The notes: generated by a model not told the origin, from the sequence alone. DNA of 64,000 nt from Spiroplasma kunkelii CR2-3x (GCF_001274875.1 NZ_CP010899.1:1116001-1180000); one strand, 5' to 3'; counted from the stretch's first letter, positions 27,915 to 37,451 are shown. Program-made: numbers and translations.

Positions 27915-28067
27915 TTATCGTATTTGATTTAAAATATTTTCAATATTATTAACTTTGTCAATTAAAGCTTCCATAATTTGTTCTAAATTACTTAAATTAT
28001 TTTCTGTTGTTGTTTTAATTTCGTTAATTAAATCGCTAATCGTATTTTTGATATTATTTTCAACCAT
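27915..28067 (-). CDS. Small helical protein, 50 aa
   Basis: MVENNIKNTISDLINEIKTT then TENNLSNLEQIMEALIDKVNN and ENILNQIR: an amphipathic coiled coil over nearly its full length. The AAAGGAGA ribosome site lies 6 bases upstream, and a terminator lies right after the stop. No Cys and no membrane segment. Function unknown; oligomeric scaffold or regulator likely. Confidence 0.55.
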   Translation of the reverse strand: MVENNIKNTISDLINEIKTTTENNLSNLEQIMEALIDKVNNIENILNQIR

Positions 28068-28081
28068 ATAATTTCTCCTTT

Positions 28082-28384
28082 CTAATTTTTAATATTAATA
28101 ATTCATCATTTATTTTTCTTAAAAATTAATTTTTTAATAATTTGATGGTTATTTTGGCATTGTAAAGTCAAAAATCAAAGATTATAACTTATTTTTTGTT
28201 TATTAATAAATTCTAATCTTGCTAAGCAATGCCGAGCATACTTTTTACAATATCAGTCACCTTTTCTGTTTTTGGTTAATTTTGTAAAGTACTCATTGAT
28301 ATAACACTGACATTTATTAATTAATACTGTCTTATTTGTTAATTTAATTTTTAACTCTTTTCAACAGAGTTCTTTTAAAGACAC
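28082..28384 (-). CDS. Cys-rich small protein with GTG start, 100 aa
   Basis: The start is GTG with a strong AAGGAGG 8 bases upstream; no ATG is in position. Reads (V)SLKELCWKELKIKLTNK, then CQCYINEYFTKL, WYCKKYARHCLARLEF and a basic C-terminus ending INIKN. Seven Cys (CQC, YCKKYARHC, QC) and many Lys/Arg suggest a zinc-bound nucleic-acid-binding protein. It is the first gene behind the structured leader D. Family not recognised. Confidence 0.6.
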
Positions 28385-28440
28385 TTTCAAAACCTCCTTA
28401 TAAATAGTAAGATTTCTAAATTTTTTATTGTGGAACACTA

Positions 28441-28600
28441 ACTCTTTAACCATTGCAGGTTAAAGATTTATCCCCAAACCACAAAACTCTTTTATATTGC
28501 CTAAAAGAATTGCCTGCATTATGTCGTAGCGGTACGGCCCCCCCCTGTATTGTTTATCCTCGCTTTCTTGGTTTAACGACATTCCAAGTAGGAGAGTTTT
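28441..28600 (-). ncRNA. Candidate pseudoknotted RNA leader D
   Basis: Multiple exact pairings: AGAGTTTT (28593-28600) with AAAACTCT (28483-28490); hairpin CTTGG/CCAAG (28567-28571, 28584-28588), whose loop holds ACGACA (28576-28581), complementary to TGTCGT (28522-28527), a pseudoknot; CTTTTA/TAAAAG (28489-28494, 28502-28507); a 9-bp hairpin TCTTTAACC/GGTTAAAGA (28443-28451, 28458-28466), whose loop region TGCAGG (28454-28459) can pair with CCTGCA (28513-28518). A run of eight C/G lies at 28538-28545. Such a density of nested pairs in A+T-rich DNA indicates a selected RNA fold. It ends 57 bases before the GTG of the Cys-rich gene, so it may be a riboregulator. Confidence 0.55.
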
Positions 28601-28665
28601 ATTAGGTTGGTTTTGCTGTTATTTTCTTAAACTAAGCAAGGTTAACGACAATTTTAACCTAATTA

Positions 28666-28695
28666 AAAAAGATAGAATTTTATATCTATCTTTTT
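28666..28695. terminator. Hairpin upstream of leader D
   Basis: AAAAAGATAGA-(ATTTTATA)-TCTATCTTTTT, an 11-bp stem, insulating the leader from the neighbouring sequence. Works on either strand. Confidence 0.6.
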
Positions 28696-28715
28696 CTTAG
28701 TTTTTAGAAATTTTA

Positions 28716-28750
28716 TACCAACCGAATATTTTACGCGGTCAACTTTAAGT
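28716..28750. repeat. Right inverted repeat of the mobilisable island
   Basis: ACCAACCGAATATTTTACG and CGGTCAACTTTAAG: the inverted counterpart of 18899-18937. Together the two copies enclose transposase, helicase-nuclease, coupling protein, relaxase and the leader D operon. Confidence 0.6.
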
Positions 28751-28913
28751 TATTTTTCACAAAATTATCGAAAATCACCGCGAGGCCAGATTGACCCTCT
28801 GCATATAATAAATTAAATAATTTCGTTTCAAAAAATTAAATAATGATCTGTATAATATATACAAGTATGTTAAAACAATTATATAAAAAAATTTATCGAA
28901 AGGAATTATAATA

Positions 28914-29417
28914 ATGAAAAAAATATTAAGTATTTTAGGAACAATCACATTAATTGGAACAAGCACAATAAGTCTAGTTGCTTGTAATACAAGACAAGAA
29001 TATACAACTGAAGAATTAGCAAAATTAAAAGAAGAAAAAAAAATAAATACAGATAATAAACAAATTAAAGATAACTTAGAATGAATAACACCACAAGAAA
29101 AACCTTTTAATCAAGTTGATAATAAATTATATTTTGTAGTATGGCGTGGTGAAAAAAATGGTGATTGAAAAATAATTAAATTTAAAAATAATGAAATTAA
29201 TATAATAATTGATAATTTTAAAAATTATGAGTTAGAAAAATATGATTTACCTTTATTGGGTAATGATTTATATATTAAAAATAAATCAGGAATTAGATAT
29301 GAAAGTTGAAAAGATGATACGAAAAATAATTATTTTAAAGCAGTTTATCGCTGAAACAATGACACAGAAAAACCTAATTTAATAGTTAATAAAGATGGTA
29401 TAATCCAAATTAGTTAA
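28914..29417 (+). CDS. Lipoprotein, 167 aa
   Basis: MKKILSILGTITLIGTSTIS then LVACNTRQ: a signal peptide with a lipobox (LVAC) ending at Cys 24, typical of Spiroplasma surface lipoproteins. The mature part is hydrophilic, with a Lys/Glu-rich linker and a beta-rich body (YFVVWRGEKNGDWKIIKF, LYIKNKSGIRYESWK). AAAGGAA ribosome site. Ends at a clean terminator. Anchored to the outer face of the membrane. The ligand is unknown. The signal segment resembles that of the provirus lipoprotein at 45256-45717. Confidence 0.85.
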
Positions 29418-29421
29418 ATAT

Positions 29422-29449
29422 AAAAAGTCAGTTTAATAACTGACTTTTT
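29422..29449 (+). terminator. Terminator of the lipoprotein gene
   Basis: AAAAAGTCAGTT-TAAT-AACTGACTTTTT, a perfect 12-bp stem right after the stop codon. Confidence 0.88.
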
Positions 29450-29454
29450 ATATT

Positions 29455-30162
29455 TCTAATGTAATTAATGATAATTTTTCATTGTTTCTATTAAATAATT
29501 CTAAATTATTAATATTAATTTGTTCTTTTTATGTATAAATTGTAATATCATAATTTCCACAAGCTCATATCCCCGATATTTCAATCTTATTTAAATTAAA
29601 TAATTTTCTATCAAAAGTTATTTTAATATTATCTACAACTAATTTTTTACTAATACTCATTCAAGCTGCCTTAGAATAAAGTAATCTATATCATTGCGAA
29701 AAATAATTTAAATAATCTTCTATTTTGTCATTAGAAACAATTAAATTAGTTAAATACTTACCATATTCGCCATCTGATAATTTAATTTCAGCAGGAATTA
29801 AAGAAGGAATATTGTTTGTTTTTAATTCATTTGTTACTAATAATCAGTTAAAGTAATTTGTATTTAATTACTTTATTTATATTTTTTATAAAACCTAAGC
29901 TTTTTTCCGACTACCAAAAATCATCTCTATCTTTTAGCCCATTAGCATTTGTTGGTAAACAATTTTCAATATTAATTTCATATGAATTTTGAAATCTAAC
30001 TATCAAATCAGAAAATGAATCTATTAATGAATCTATTATAAACTCTAATTGTTCTAATCAATTATTATATATAATTTTAATTTTTCTAATAACTTTATTA
30101 TTTTCTAATACAACAATACCAGTAGTACCAGTTCCTAATGGGTCAATCACTATTTTTATCAT
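29455..30162 (-). pseudogene. Decayed phage gene, possibly RuvC-like resolvase
   Basis: The start MIKIVIDPLGTGTTGIVVLE overlaps the end of the recT remnant. The short beta strand IVIDPLGTGTTGI resembles strand 1 of RuvC-fold resolvases (D then TGT.G). The frame continues to NGLKDRDDFW and then meets stops and frameshifts through NKVIKYKYFNW, LSDGEYGKYLTNLIVSN, WYRLLYSKAAWMSISKK and GIWACGNYDITIYT. It would follow recT in a phage recombination module. The assignment is tentative. Confidence 0.4.
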
Positions 30163-30958
30163 GCGTATACATCTCATTATTGTTATTATTAACTGTTGGT
30201 ACTACATTTGAAATATCATCTTCTTTAACTACATTATAGTTAGTGTCTGCTATTTCTGTATAAAATGGAGTATATACTTTATTATTTGATAAGGGTTCAT
30301 CGCTAATTTCCCCCTTATTTTGGGCGACATCAATATCTTTAACTAATATCTATTCCTAATTCTTGTGCTAATTTACGATATAATTTTGCTTCAACCATTT
30401 CTTTTGGTCATTTATTTCAAGGTGAATATTCACTATTACCACTTGGACTACTATTTTTTAATCGTTCAATATCTGCTTTTCTTAATAAAATACCTTGATA
30501 ATTACCATTTTTATCTTTTGCAAAAGCATAAGCACCAATTATTTCATTAAAATCACTAGTATTTGCATTAAAATTAATTTCATGTATTTTAGGACATGAA
30601 TTTAAACTATCTCATTCAAATTTCTCACCTTTAAAAATAATTGCTTTTCTTGGGCTATATCCTGCTTCTTCAATTCTTTTACAATAAACTTTACTATCAA
30701 TAAAAATAGTTAATTTATTTTTAAACGAAATAATATTAAAATCTTTACCAAAAATTAATCCTTTATTACTTAATTTAATAATACCTAATGCTGTTATTTT
30801 GCATTATAAGAATTATTAACTAATTGCATATAATTTTTTCCATTTTTCATTTTTAATTCTTCAAGTGCTAAAATATTTTCTTTTACATATTTATCATTAA
30901 CTTTTAATTCATATTTAATAATTGCACTTTTAATATATTATTATAATTCATTTGCCAT
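30105..30958 (-). pseudogene. recT: RecT-family phage recombinase, decayed
   Basis: In pieces: NDKYVKENILALEELKMKNGK, ALGIIKLSNKGLIFGKDFN, LTIFIDSKVYCKRIEEAGY, NEIIGAYAFAKDKNGNYQGI, then SPSGNSEYSPWNKWPKEMVEA and KLYRKLAQELGI. The sequence GAYA.A....G, a central W.KW.xEM and K..R.L.x.LGI is the RecT single-strand annealing signature. Lesions: two early stops (ANEL), a frameshift near 30800, and one at LGIDIS after which the tail DIDVAQNKGEISDEP continues. Inactive. Indicates that the early regions belong to a tailed phage with a RecT module. Confidence 0.75.
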
Positions 30959-30961
30959 TTT

Positions 30962-31768
30962 ATTTAACTCCTTTAATTTTTATATTTATTCCTTTAATAC
31001 CAACTATTTTATTATCTGTATTTGTATCTCATTGTGCTTTAATTTAATTTTTAACACTTTTTTCATTAACAATTAAATAATTTTTAATTAAATTAATAAG
31101 GTCTAACTTATCTGCTTTTTATAAAAAATCATCATAAATCCCCAATACTTCAATATCTTTTATTAATAATTTTTCTTTAATTAAATTAATACTAAATTTT
31201 TTTAATTGTATTGGTTCTAATGATTTATCAATTTGTTTCATTTGTTCCATTACACGAACTTGTTCATCTTGAATTTGCTCTATATAAAGACGCATATCTG
31301 GTGTTAAACTATTTGCTTTTTCAAGTAATTCTTGTTTTTTTAATTCTTGTTCTTTAAATAATTCATTTTGTTTTTTTTAATGCGTACTTGATTAATATTA
31401 TTTTTAATTTTAATTTTATTATTTTCAATATATTTTTCAAAATTAATAATATTAGCATGAATCCGATTTAAATCATCTTTAAATACTTTAATTAATTCTA
31501 ATGGTTCTTTAAAAAGAATATCAATTTTACTTACAAGACTAGGAATATCTTTTAAATGTAAATTTTGATAACCAATTAGTATTATAATAATTAAGATGAC
31601 AATAAATAAATTCTGCTAATTCTTGCCCATTTTCATCCATTCATTTTTTAATATTTAATGTTTTTAAATTTAATTCTTTAAAATCATTACCTTTAATAAG
31701 AAATGGAAAAGAAACGTTTTGAACTATATCTTTTACAATATTATTATTATTATTATTATTATTTATTT
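30962..31768 (-). pseudogene. Decayed copy of the coiled-coil early protein
   Basis: Aligns with 1-766 across its length: NIVKDIVQNVSFPFLIKGND, DENGQELAEFIYCHLNYY, NELFKEQELKKQELLEKANSL, IQDEQVRVMEQMKQIDKSLE, ending AQWDTNTDNKIVGIKGINI. Stops and frameshifts at about 31560, 31380 and 31120 make it a pseudogene. The 5' end is an (AAT)n run (31740-31765) with no clear ATG, possibly from slippage. The gene order, upstream of recT, is informative for the intact copy. Confidence 0.75.
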
Positions 31769-31905
31769 TAAATTTCCTCCAAATTCTTTTCCATAATTAA
31801 TTTTTCAATATAGTCATAAGCACTTTCTTCTAAATAACATTCTTCTAATACTTCTTCAAATAAATCTTCTTCAGTATAAATATTTCCATTTTCATCTTTT
31901 TACAT
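31768..31905 (-). pseudogene. MYKDENG small protein, stop at second codon
   Basis: ATG is followed directly by TAA (Tyr codon TAT changed), then [20 protein letters not shown] and CYLEESAYDYIEKLIMEKN follow in frame to the stop. All else is conserved with 1328-1465, so this is a single nonsense mutation; an alternative start further down cannot be excluded. Confidence 0.7.
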
Positions 31906-31906
31906 A

Positions 31907-32083
31907 TTATTCACATCCTTGTAATTCAATAGTTTCTAAATCAATAATAGTTGTTAAGCATCCATTTTTATTTTTATTATTAGCAACAGCCCTTGTTTCT
32001 GCTAATGTATAAAATGGTATTCGTGCAACTAAATCTTCATCTGATAGTTTTAATAGCAATAAGTATCTACCATTTTCTTCCAT
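31907..32083 (-). CDS. Small protein (MEKRYLLV family), third copy, 58 aa
   Basis: MEENGRYLLLLKLSDEDLVA then FYTLAETRAVANNKN and TTIIDLETIELQGCE. It is the same fold pattern as 2010-2186 and 5508-5666, with an intact frame and GGAGG ribosome site although its neighbours are broken. The final Trp-Gln-Gly is Leu-Gln-Gly here. Unknown function. Confidence 0.55.
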   Translation of the reverse strand: MEENGRYLLLLKLSDEDLVARIPFYTLAETRAVANNKNKNGCLTTIIDLETIELQGCE

Positions 32084-32096
32084 AATTTAATTCCTC

Positions 32097-32276
32097 CTAA
32101 TTTTTTTTATTTATAATTAAATTTTCTAATTGATAAGTTTGTAATCAATGTTCTTCACATAATATAATTTCTTTTTTATAACCTAAATTTCACTCTAATT
32201 TATCACCAATTTTTTAAATATAATTATTTCCAAAATAAGCATTTTTATTATTACAATTAATTCTTTTACATTTCAT
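32097..32276 (-). pseudogene. Small Cys protein, interrupted by one stop
   Basis: MKCKRINCNNKNAYFGNNYI, stop, then KIGDKLEWNLGYKKEIILCE and EHWLQTYQLENLI. Two N-terminal Cys and one later Cys-Glu-Glu-His could make a zinc site. A single TAA interrupts it. It has no counterpart in the other two early regions. GGAGG of the next gene overlaps its stop. Confidence 0.45.
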
Positions 32277-32289
32277 AGATTTTTTAATA

Positions 32290-32451
32290 CTAATTTTGTT
32301 TACCTAATGCTAAATGTTCATCTGTAATTTCATCTGCTGAAAGTGTATATTTAGCCAATCTATTTTCAATTTCTTCTTCATTTTCTTGATTACATTTAAA
32401 ATAATATCCTAAATATATTTTTTTAAGACAAGTTTTATTTAAATTTTTCAT
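32290..32451 (-). CDS. Small zinc-finger-like protein, third copy, 53 aa
   Basis: MKNLNKTCLKKIYLGYYFKC then NQENEEEIENRLAKYTLSADE and HLALGKQN, with AAGGAGG 6 bases upstream of the ATG. Compared with 2200-2358 it lost the first Cys of the CFKC pair (YFKC) and Trp positions became Leu, so any zinc site is weakened. First gene after leader C. Confidence 0.55.
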   Translation of the reverse strand: MKNLNKTCLKKIYLGYYFKCNQENEEEIENRLAKYTLSADEITDEHLALGKQN

Positions 32452-32529
32452 ATTTACCTCCTTAATTTGTTGTTCTATATTTTGTATTTTGTAAATATAC
32501 AACTATTTTTATTTGTTTGACGCCAGAAC

Positions 32530-32790
32530 ATATGTCTATATTTATACCCACCATTTTTTTTCAGGTCAAAGCGTTCAGTTTATAAATTAAATCTACTCGA
32601 ACCTTGAAAAGCCCAGTGCTGGCTTTGTTGTTTTAACCCTCCTCACTTCTAAGAAGTAAATCTTTCGTAGATTTAATTGTAAAGTCACTATCTTTATTTT
32701 TATTGTAGTTTTATATTAACCCTGGGCTTTATCACAACTATCGCAATTTATCGCGTCTATTATTTCCGGGCTGATTACCGCTGGGCTAGA
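32530..32790 (-). ncRNA. Candidate structured RNA leader C
   Basis: Homologue of leader B. Shows GTCTA...TAGAC closing pairs, GCGAT-AA-ATTGC hairpin, and a perfect 9-bp long-range helix AAAGCCCAG with CTGGGCTTT (imperfect in B). There is an extra hairpin insertion rich in AGATTTACTTCTTAGAAG, and the conserved 3' block AACTGAACGCTTTGACCTGAAA. Replacement of paired bases on both sides relative to B supports RNA folding. Situated before the small zinc-finger gene, as in the other copies. Confidence 0.5.
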
Positions 32791-32880
32791 CTGCCTCTGG
32801 TGGAATAAAAGCACTTAGTTATTTTAAATAACTGTTCCACTCTGCTATTAAGTTGTTTTTCAAAAGTTGTTTTTCAAATA

Positions 32881-32908
32881 AAAAACAACTCTAACAAGAG
32901 TTGTTTTT
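32881..32908. terminator. Terminator-like hairpin upstream of leader C
   Basis: AAAAACAACTCT-AACA-AGAGTTGTTTTT, a perfect 12-bp stem; homologue of 6157-6190. Confidence 0.7.
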
Positions 32909-32945
32909 TTACGGGTTAATCGTACAGGATGCCATATTAAAACAA

Positions 32946-32976
32946 AAAAGTGATTAACTTAAAGCATCACTTTTAT
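32946..32976 (-). terminator. Terminator of the thyA-folA-plsC-pdp operon
   Basis: AAAAGTGAT ... ATCACTTTT with a loop of about 11, overlapping the pdp stop codon; T-rich after the stem on the leftward transcript. Confidence 0.75.
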
Positions 32977-34283
32977 TGAATTATCTCATAAACTAATTTT
33001 TCTTGTGGTGGTTTTGTTAAAACAATTTGAAAAGTTCGTTGTGCTCAATCATAAACTGGGGCAGTAACATAACGGTTAGTATATAAAGTCATTACAACAT
33101 CATTTTTTGCAACTTTTTCACCAGTTTTTTTGTTTAAATAAATACCAGCATGATAATCAATTGTTTCATCTTTTGTATTACGGCCAGCTCCTAAACGAAC
33201 AGCTAATAATCCTAACTCATTAGTATCAATAATTTCCATAAATCCCGATTGGGTTGCTTTAATTTCAACTATATTTTTTACTTTTAATACTTCTTTTAAA
33301 GTTAAATCATTATCAATAAAACTTAAATCTCCACCTTGCTCGTTCACAAAAGCACGGAAGTAATTTAACGGCTCTTCTGTTTGTAATTTTTTTTTACAAG
33401 CTTTAACTGCCCTTGATAAATCTTTAAAAAGCCCTGCTTGGCACAAACTTAAAGATGCTGCTTCACATACAATGTAAGCCAAATCATCAGGTCCTTTTCC
33501 TCGTAATGTTTGTAATGCTTCATAAATTTCAATTGCATTACCGATAGTACGTCCTAATGGTTCTGTCATATTAGTAATTTCAGCAGCAATCTTCTTATTA
33601 AATTTAATTCCAAGTTCAACCATAATTTGTGCTAATTTCCTTGCATCAGATATTGTTTTCATAAAAGCGCCACTACCACATTTAACATCTAACACAATTC
33701 CATCACTACCAGTCGCAATTTTTTTACACATAATACTTGCTGCCACCAATGGTAATGAATCAACTGTTGCCGTCACATCCCGTAAGGCATAAATCTTTTT
33801 ATCAGCAGGAACAAGATTATCAGATTGAGCCATAATTGATAAATTTGTTTTATTAATAACATCCTTAAATTCATTAAAAGAAAGTTCAACTTTAAAACCG
33901 GGAATACTTTCCAGCTTATCAATTGTTCCTCCTGTTTGGCCTAATCCCCGTCCTGACATTTTTGCCACTTTTAAACCAAATGCAGCAACTAAAGGCGCAT
34001 AAATTAAACTAACCTTATCACCAACTCCACCAGAAGAATGCTTATCAACTTTAAAACCAGGAATTGTAGTTAAATCATATACTTCTCCTGAATTAATCAT
34101 TGCTTCAGTTAAAAACGAAATTTCTGTAACTGACATTGATTGAAAATAAATTGACATTAAAAAAGCTGACATTTGATAATCTGGAATAATCCCTGATGTA
34201 TATCCTTTGACAATAAAGCTAATTTCTTCTCGTAATAACTCTTGTCCATTTTTCTTTTTATCAATTAATTCTAAAATATTCAC
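32973..34283 (-). CDS. pdp: Pyrimidine-nucleoside / thymidine phosphorylase
   Basis: 436 aa. VDKHSSGGVGDKVSLIYAPLV (about 80-100) is the phosphate-binding loop. KMSGRGLGQTGGTIDKLES (about 110) is the family signature S-G-R-[GA]-[LIVM]. Further DVKCGSGAFM and the C-terminal domain with GDLSFIDND and RLGAGRNTKDE. Converts thymidine, deoxyuridine or uridine to base plus (deoxy)ribose-1-phosphate; specificity (Pdp or DeoA) cannot be told, though low-G+C bacteria usually carry Pdp. Last gene of a leftward operon with thyA, folA and plsC, 19 bases after plsC. Its products feed pentose and pyrimidine salvage. Confidence 0.93.
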
Positions 34284-34302
34284 TATTCGATACCTTCTTT
34301 TT

Positions 34303-35094
34303 TTAAGTCATTTTTTTCTTTAATGAAGTTTTATATTCTTCATAAGCTTTTTTATGATCAACATCTTGATATTGATAAATTCCTTTTTGAATAATTTGTT
34401 TAACATTATTTGCAATTAATTCAGTTGATTTGGTCATAAACGTATCTGGCTTAATTGGCTTATGAAACACAACATGAACATACTTTTTCCCCTTTTTTTT
34501 AAATTCTTTATTAAAAATTGGATAAGAGTTAACAATTGAAACAGGAATAATTGGAACATGTGCTTTCTGAGCAATTTTAAAACTTCCAGCATGAAATTCT
34601 CCCATTTCTTTCCTGCGACTTCGTGTTCCTTCCGGAAAAACAACCATTGTTCGTGGTACACGAATTAAATCATTTGCCTCTTTAATAACTTCTAAGGCCT
34701 GACGAGGGTTTTCCCGATCTAAAAATAAAACATCAATTAATGTTAAGAAATTTCGATATGTTCGATTATCTTGTAATTCTTTTTTAGCAATAAATGCACA
34801 AGGTGCGGTTTTATTAAAATCATTTAGAGCAAATAATAATGCCGGATCCACATTTGATTGATGATTTGCAATCATTAAACAACTCTTATCAATTCAATTA
34901 TAACGATCATGAACAATTATCTTAACATCATGTACTCATAACATATAGCGTGTTCGTTTTTGTAATCAATGATAACGATATTCTTCTGAAACAATATTTG
35001 GATCTCGTTTAATTTTTTTACTAATACTTCTTGCCTTAGTAATTGTTCGTAAAAATCGAAGTCATGTCAGAAGAATTTTTCAAATATTTAACAT
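34303..35094 (-). CDS. plsC: 1-acyl-sn-glycerol-3-phosphate acyltransferase
   Basis: 263 aa, start MLNIWKILLTWLRFLRTI, a hydrophobic anchor, with an AAAGGAAC site. Motif I NHQSNVD (HX4D, near 77) and motif III VVFPEGTRSRR (near 160) are complete; the PIIPVSI block follows. Makes phosphatidic acid from lyso-PA at the membrane; works after PlsX (49762-50766) and PlsY. The start overlaps closely with the folA stop (one base apart), showing co-transcription. The long Lys-rich C-terminus is usual in mollicutes. Confidence 0.93.
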
Positions 35095-35095
35095 T

Positions 35096-35578
35096 TTAAC
35101 TTTGTTCCTTTCTTTTATAATATTTTATTACAAATTGCTGATATTCGTTTGATTTAATTAAAGTAAATTTGTTTAAATCAAACGAAGGAAAATAAGTATC
35201 ACCTTGATATTTTCCCTTAATATAACTAATGATTAATTCATCAGCATATGGTAATGTTGCCTCATAAATTTTTTTTCCCCCACAAATATAAATATTTTCT
35301 TTTGGATTTTGATGATAAAAATTAATAATTGCTGTTAAATCAGTTACTACTTCCACATCCGGATGATTAATTTGATAATCAAGTTGTCTTGTTAAAACTA
35401 ATGTTTTTCGTTTCGATAATCGTCGTCTAATTCCTTCATAAGTTAATCGACCAAATAAAATTGTTTGCCCTAATGTTGTTTCTTTAAAATGCTGTAATTC
35501 TTCTCTTAAATGTCATGGTAATTGATTATTTTGACCAATTAAATTATTTTCATCCATTGCTCATAATAACTTAATCAT
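35096..35578 (-). CDS. folA: Dihydrofolate reductase
   Basis: 160 aa. MIKLLWAMDENNLIGQNNQL then PWHL (NLIGxxNxLPWHL, the substrate site), GRLTYEGI near 43 and NIYICGGKKIYE (GG-x-x-[IL]-[FY] cofactor site) near 93. Regenerates tetrahydrofolate used up by ThyA. The Met-Asp-Glu after WA is the usual loop. The start overlaps the thyA stop (TAATG), so translation is coupled. Confidence 0.95.
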
Positions 35579-36450
35579 TATACTGCTACAGTTCCTTTAA
35601 TTAATGGGGCTGAATCATAATTTTCCAACATAATATCTTCAAATTTAAAATTAAATAACGAAGTAATGGTTTGATTTAACTTCAAAGTTGGTAATTTTCG
35701 CGGAGAACGTGTTAATTGTTCTTTAATTTGATTAAAATGATTTTTATAAATATGACAATCTCCTAAAGTATGGACAAAATCGCCAACATCCAAACCAACA
35801 ACTTGGGCAATTAAATGGGTTAATAAAGCATAACTTGCTATATTAAAAGGGACTCCTAAAAAAACATCGGCACTACGTTGATATAATTGACAACTTAATT
35901 TATTATCTTTTGAAACATAAAACTGAATTAAAGTATGACATGGTGGTAAAGCCATCTCATCAACTTCTGCTGGATTTCAGGCACTAATAATATGACGACG
36001 TGAATATGGATTCTTTTTTAAATTTTCTAATAATTTTCCTAACTGATCAACTCCGTTAAAGTTTCGTCATTGTTTCCCATATACTGGTCCTAAATCACCA
36101 AATTCAGCAGCAAAATTTGCATCATTTTTAATTTTTTCAACAAATTCAGATAATGTTTCATTATTATATTTTGCTGATGCTTGATATTTTTCATATGGTC
36201 ATTCATTTCAAATTCGAACATCATGATCTACTAAATATTTAATATTAGTATCGCCTTTAATAAATCATAATAATTCATAAACTACTGACTTAAAATGAAC
36301 TTTTTTTGTTGTTAAAAGTGGAAAACCTTTGCTTAAATTAAAACGCATTTGATAACCAAAAAAAGAAATTGTTCCCGTATTTGTTCGATCATCTTTTTCT
36401 TGCCCGTGTTTTAAAATAAAACGAGCCATATTAAGATATTGTTCCATCAT
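35578..36450 (-). CDS. thyA: Thymidylate synthase
   Basis: 290 aa, [21 protein letters not shown]; the first ATG has GGGTGA 4 bases upstream, so the second Met is an alternative. [19 protein letters not shown] (folate loop), GPVYGKQWRNF, the catalytic Cys in [14 protein letters not shown], and [20 protein letters not shown] are all present. Methylates dUMP to dTMP with methylene-tetrahydrofolate. First gene of the operon; promoter and an upstream hairpin lie at 36451-36550. Confidence 0.97.
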
Positions 36451-36521
36451 TTTCACCCTATTTTCTATTCTGATATACTTAAATCTTACCTTATTTAAAA
36501 ATAAAATCATCTGAAAAAAAT

Positions 36522-36548
36522 AAAAAAATCTTAACAAGATTATTTTTT
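36522..36548. terminator. Hairpin upstream of thyA
   Basis: AAAAAAATCTT-AAC-AAGATTATTTTTT, weak stem with A/T runs; may end transcription coming from the viral remnants on the right or act on the other strand. Confidence 0.5.
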
Positions 36549-36584
36549 ATGTTATCATATTACTAATTAAAAGAAGTGAGCAGT

Positions 36585-37451
36585 AATGAATAAATTTTTA
36601 AAAAAATAATTAAAAAAATTAAATTTTCATTAAGTTTATTTATTCCTGGCACATTTAATCCTCTACGAAGAAAATATGAAAATGAAACCGAATTTAATTA
36701 TGCATATATTTTAAGCAATTCAATTCATCAACAAAATGTTATTGATAAAACTAAAATTATATTAGAAGAAAAAGATAATAATTGTCAATATGATAAACAA
36801 ATTATTAAAAAAATTAAATCGTTTTAATAAAAATAATATTTTAGTAATTTTAGGTTTTGTTGTTTGGTTTTTTAAAATCAAAAATAATACATTACCACCA
36901 CAAGATTTTAAAAAGACAATATTAAATTTAAACTTAGGAAAAAATTAAATAAAATATTTTAATATACCTTTAAATTGTAATGATGGTGTTTTACAACTTA
37001 AAGGCAACATTAATAGAGTTGCTAACTCTCTATATTCTACTCAATGATGTTTTTCTCTTTGCTCAATAAATAATAATGATATAGCATTAGGAACATTTCA
37101 TATGTTTGATAATAATAATTTAAAAAATCCGATACCTTATAGTAAAAGTAATTTAGTTGTTTTAGATGAAATATCTTTATATATCACCGCTAATTAGGTT
37201 AAATATGGTGCTATGAAAAAATATAGTGGTGTTATTTCCAGTTTAGTTCTTATGCGACAATATGATATTAATGTTGTATTAACTGGATAATTAGAATATT
37301 TAGTTTCATATTTTGAATATATTAATAAATAAGTTGCTAATGCTGTTTTACCAGAACCTAAATCACCAATCACCATTGTTATAGGACTTTGTTTAATAGT
37401 TTTAAAAAATGCAAGTTGATGTTTCAAGTCTTTGTAAATTGTAAATGCCAA
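36585..37451. pseudogene. Decayed P-loop (Zot-like) gene split by an inversion
   Basis: Plus-strand remnants: MNKFLKK, LFIPGTFNPLRRKYENETEF, YIFNIPLNCNDGVLQLKGN, then after stops NPIPYSKSNLVVLDEISLYI (Walker B) and YGAMKKYSGVISSLVLMRQY. The matching Walker A part is on the minus strand, 37310-37451: MAFTIYKDLKHQLAFFKTIK then ITMVIGDLGSGKTALATYLL. Turning the segment around would join A and B motifs in one Zot-type ATPase of a plectrovirus or plasmid. The junction is near 37300. Inactive. Confidence 0.5.

Noticed and set aside
28775-28966. Minus-strand hydrophobic frame of 63 codons
   Set aside because: Complement of the lipoprotein signal peptide and its promoter region.
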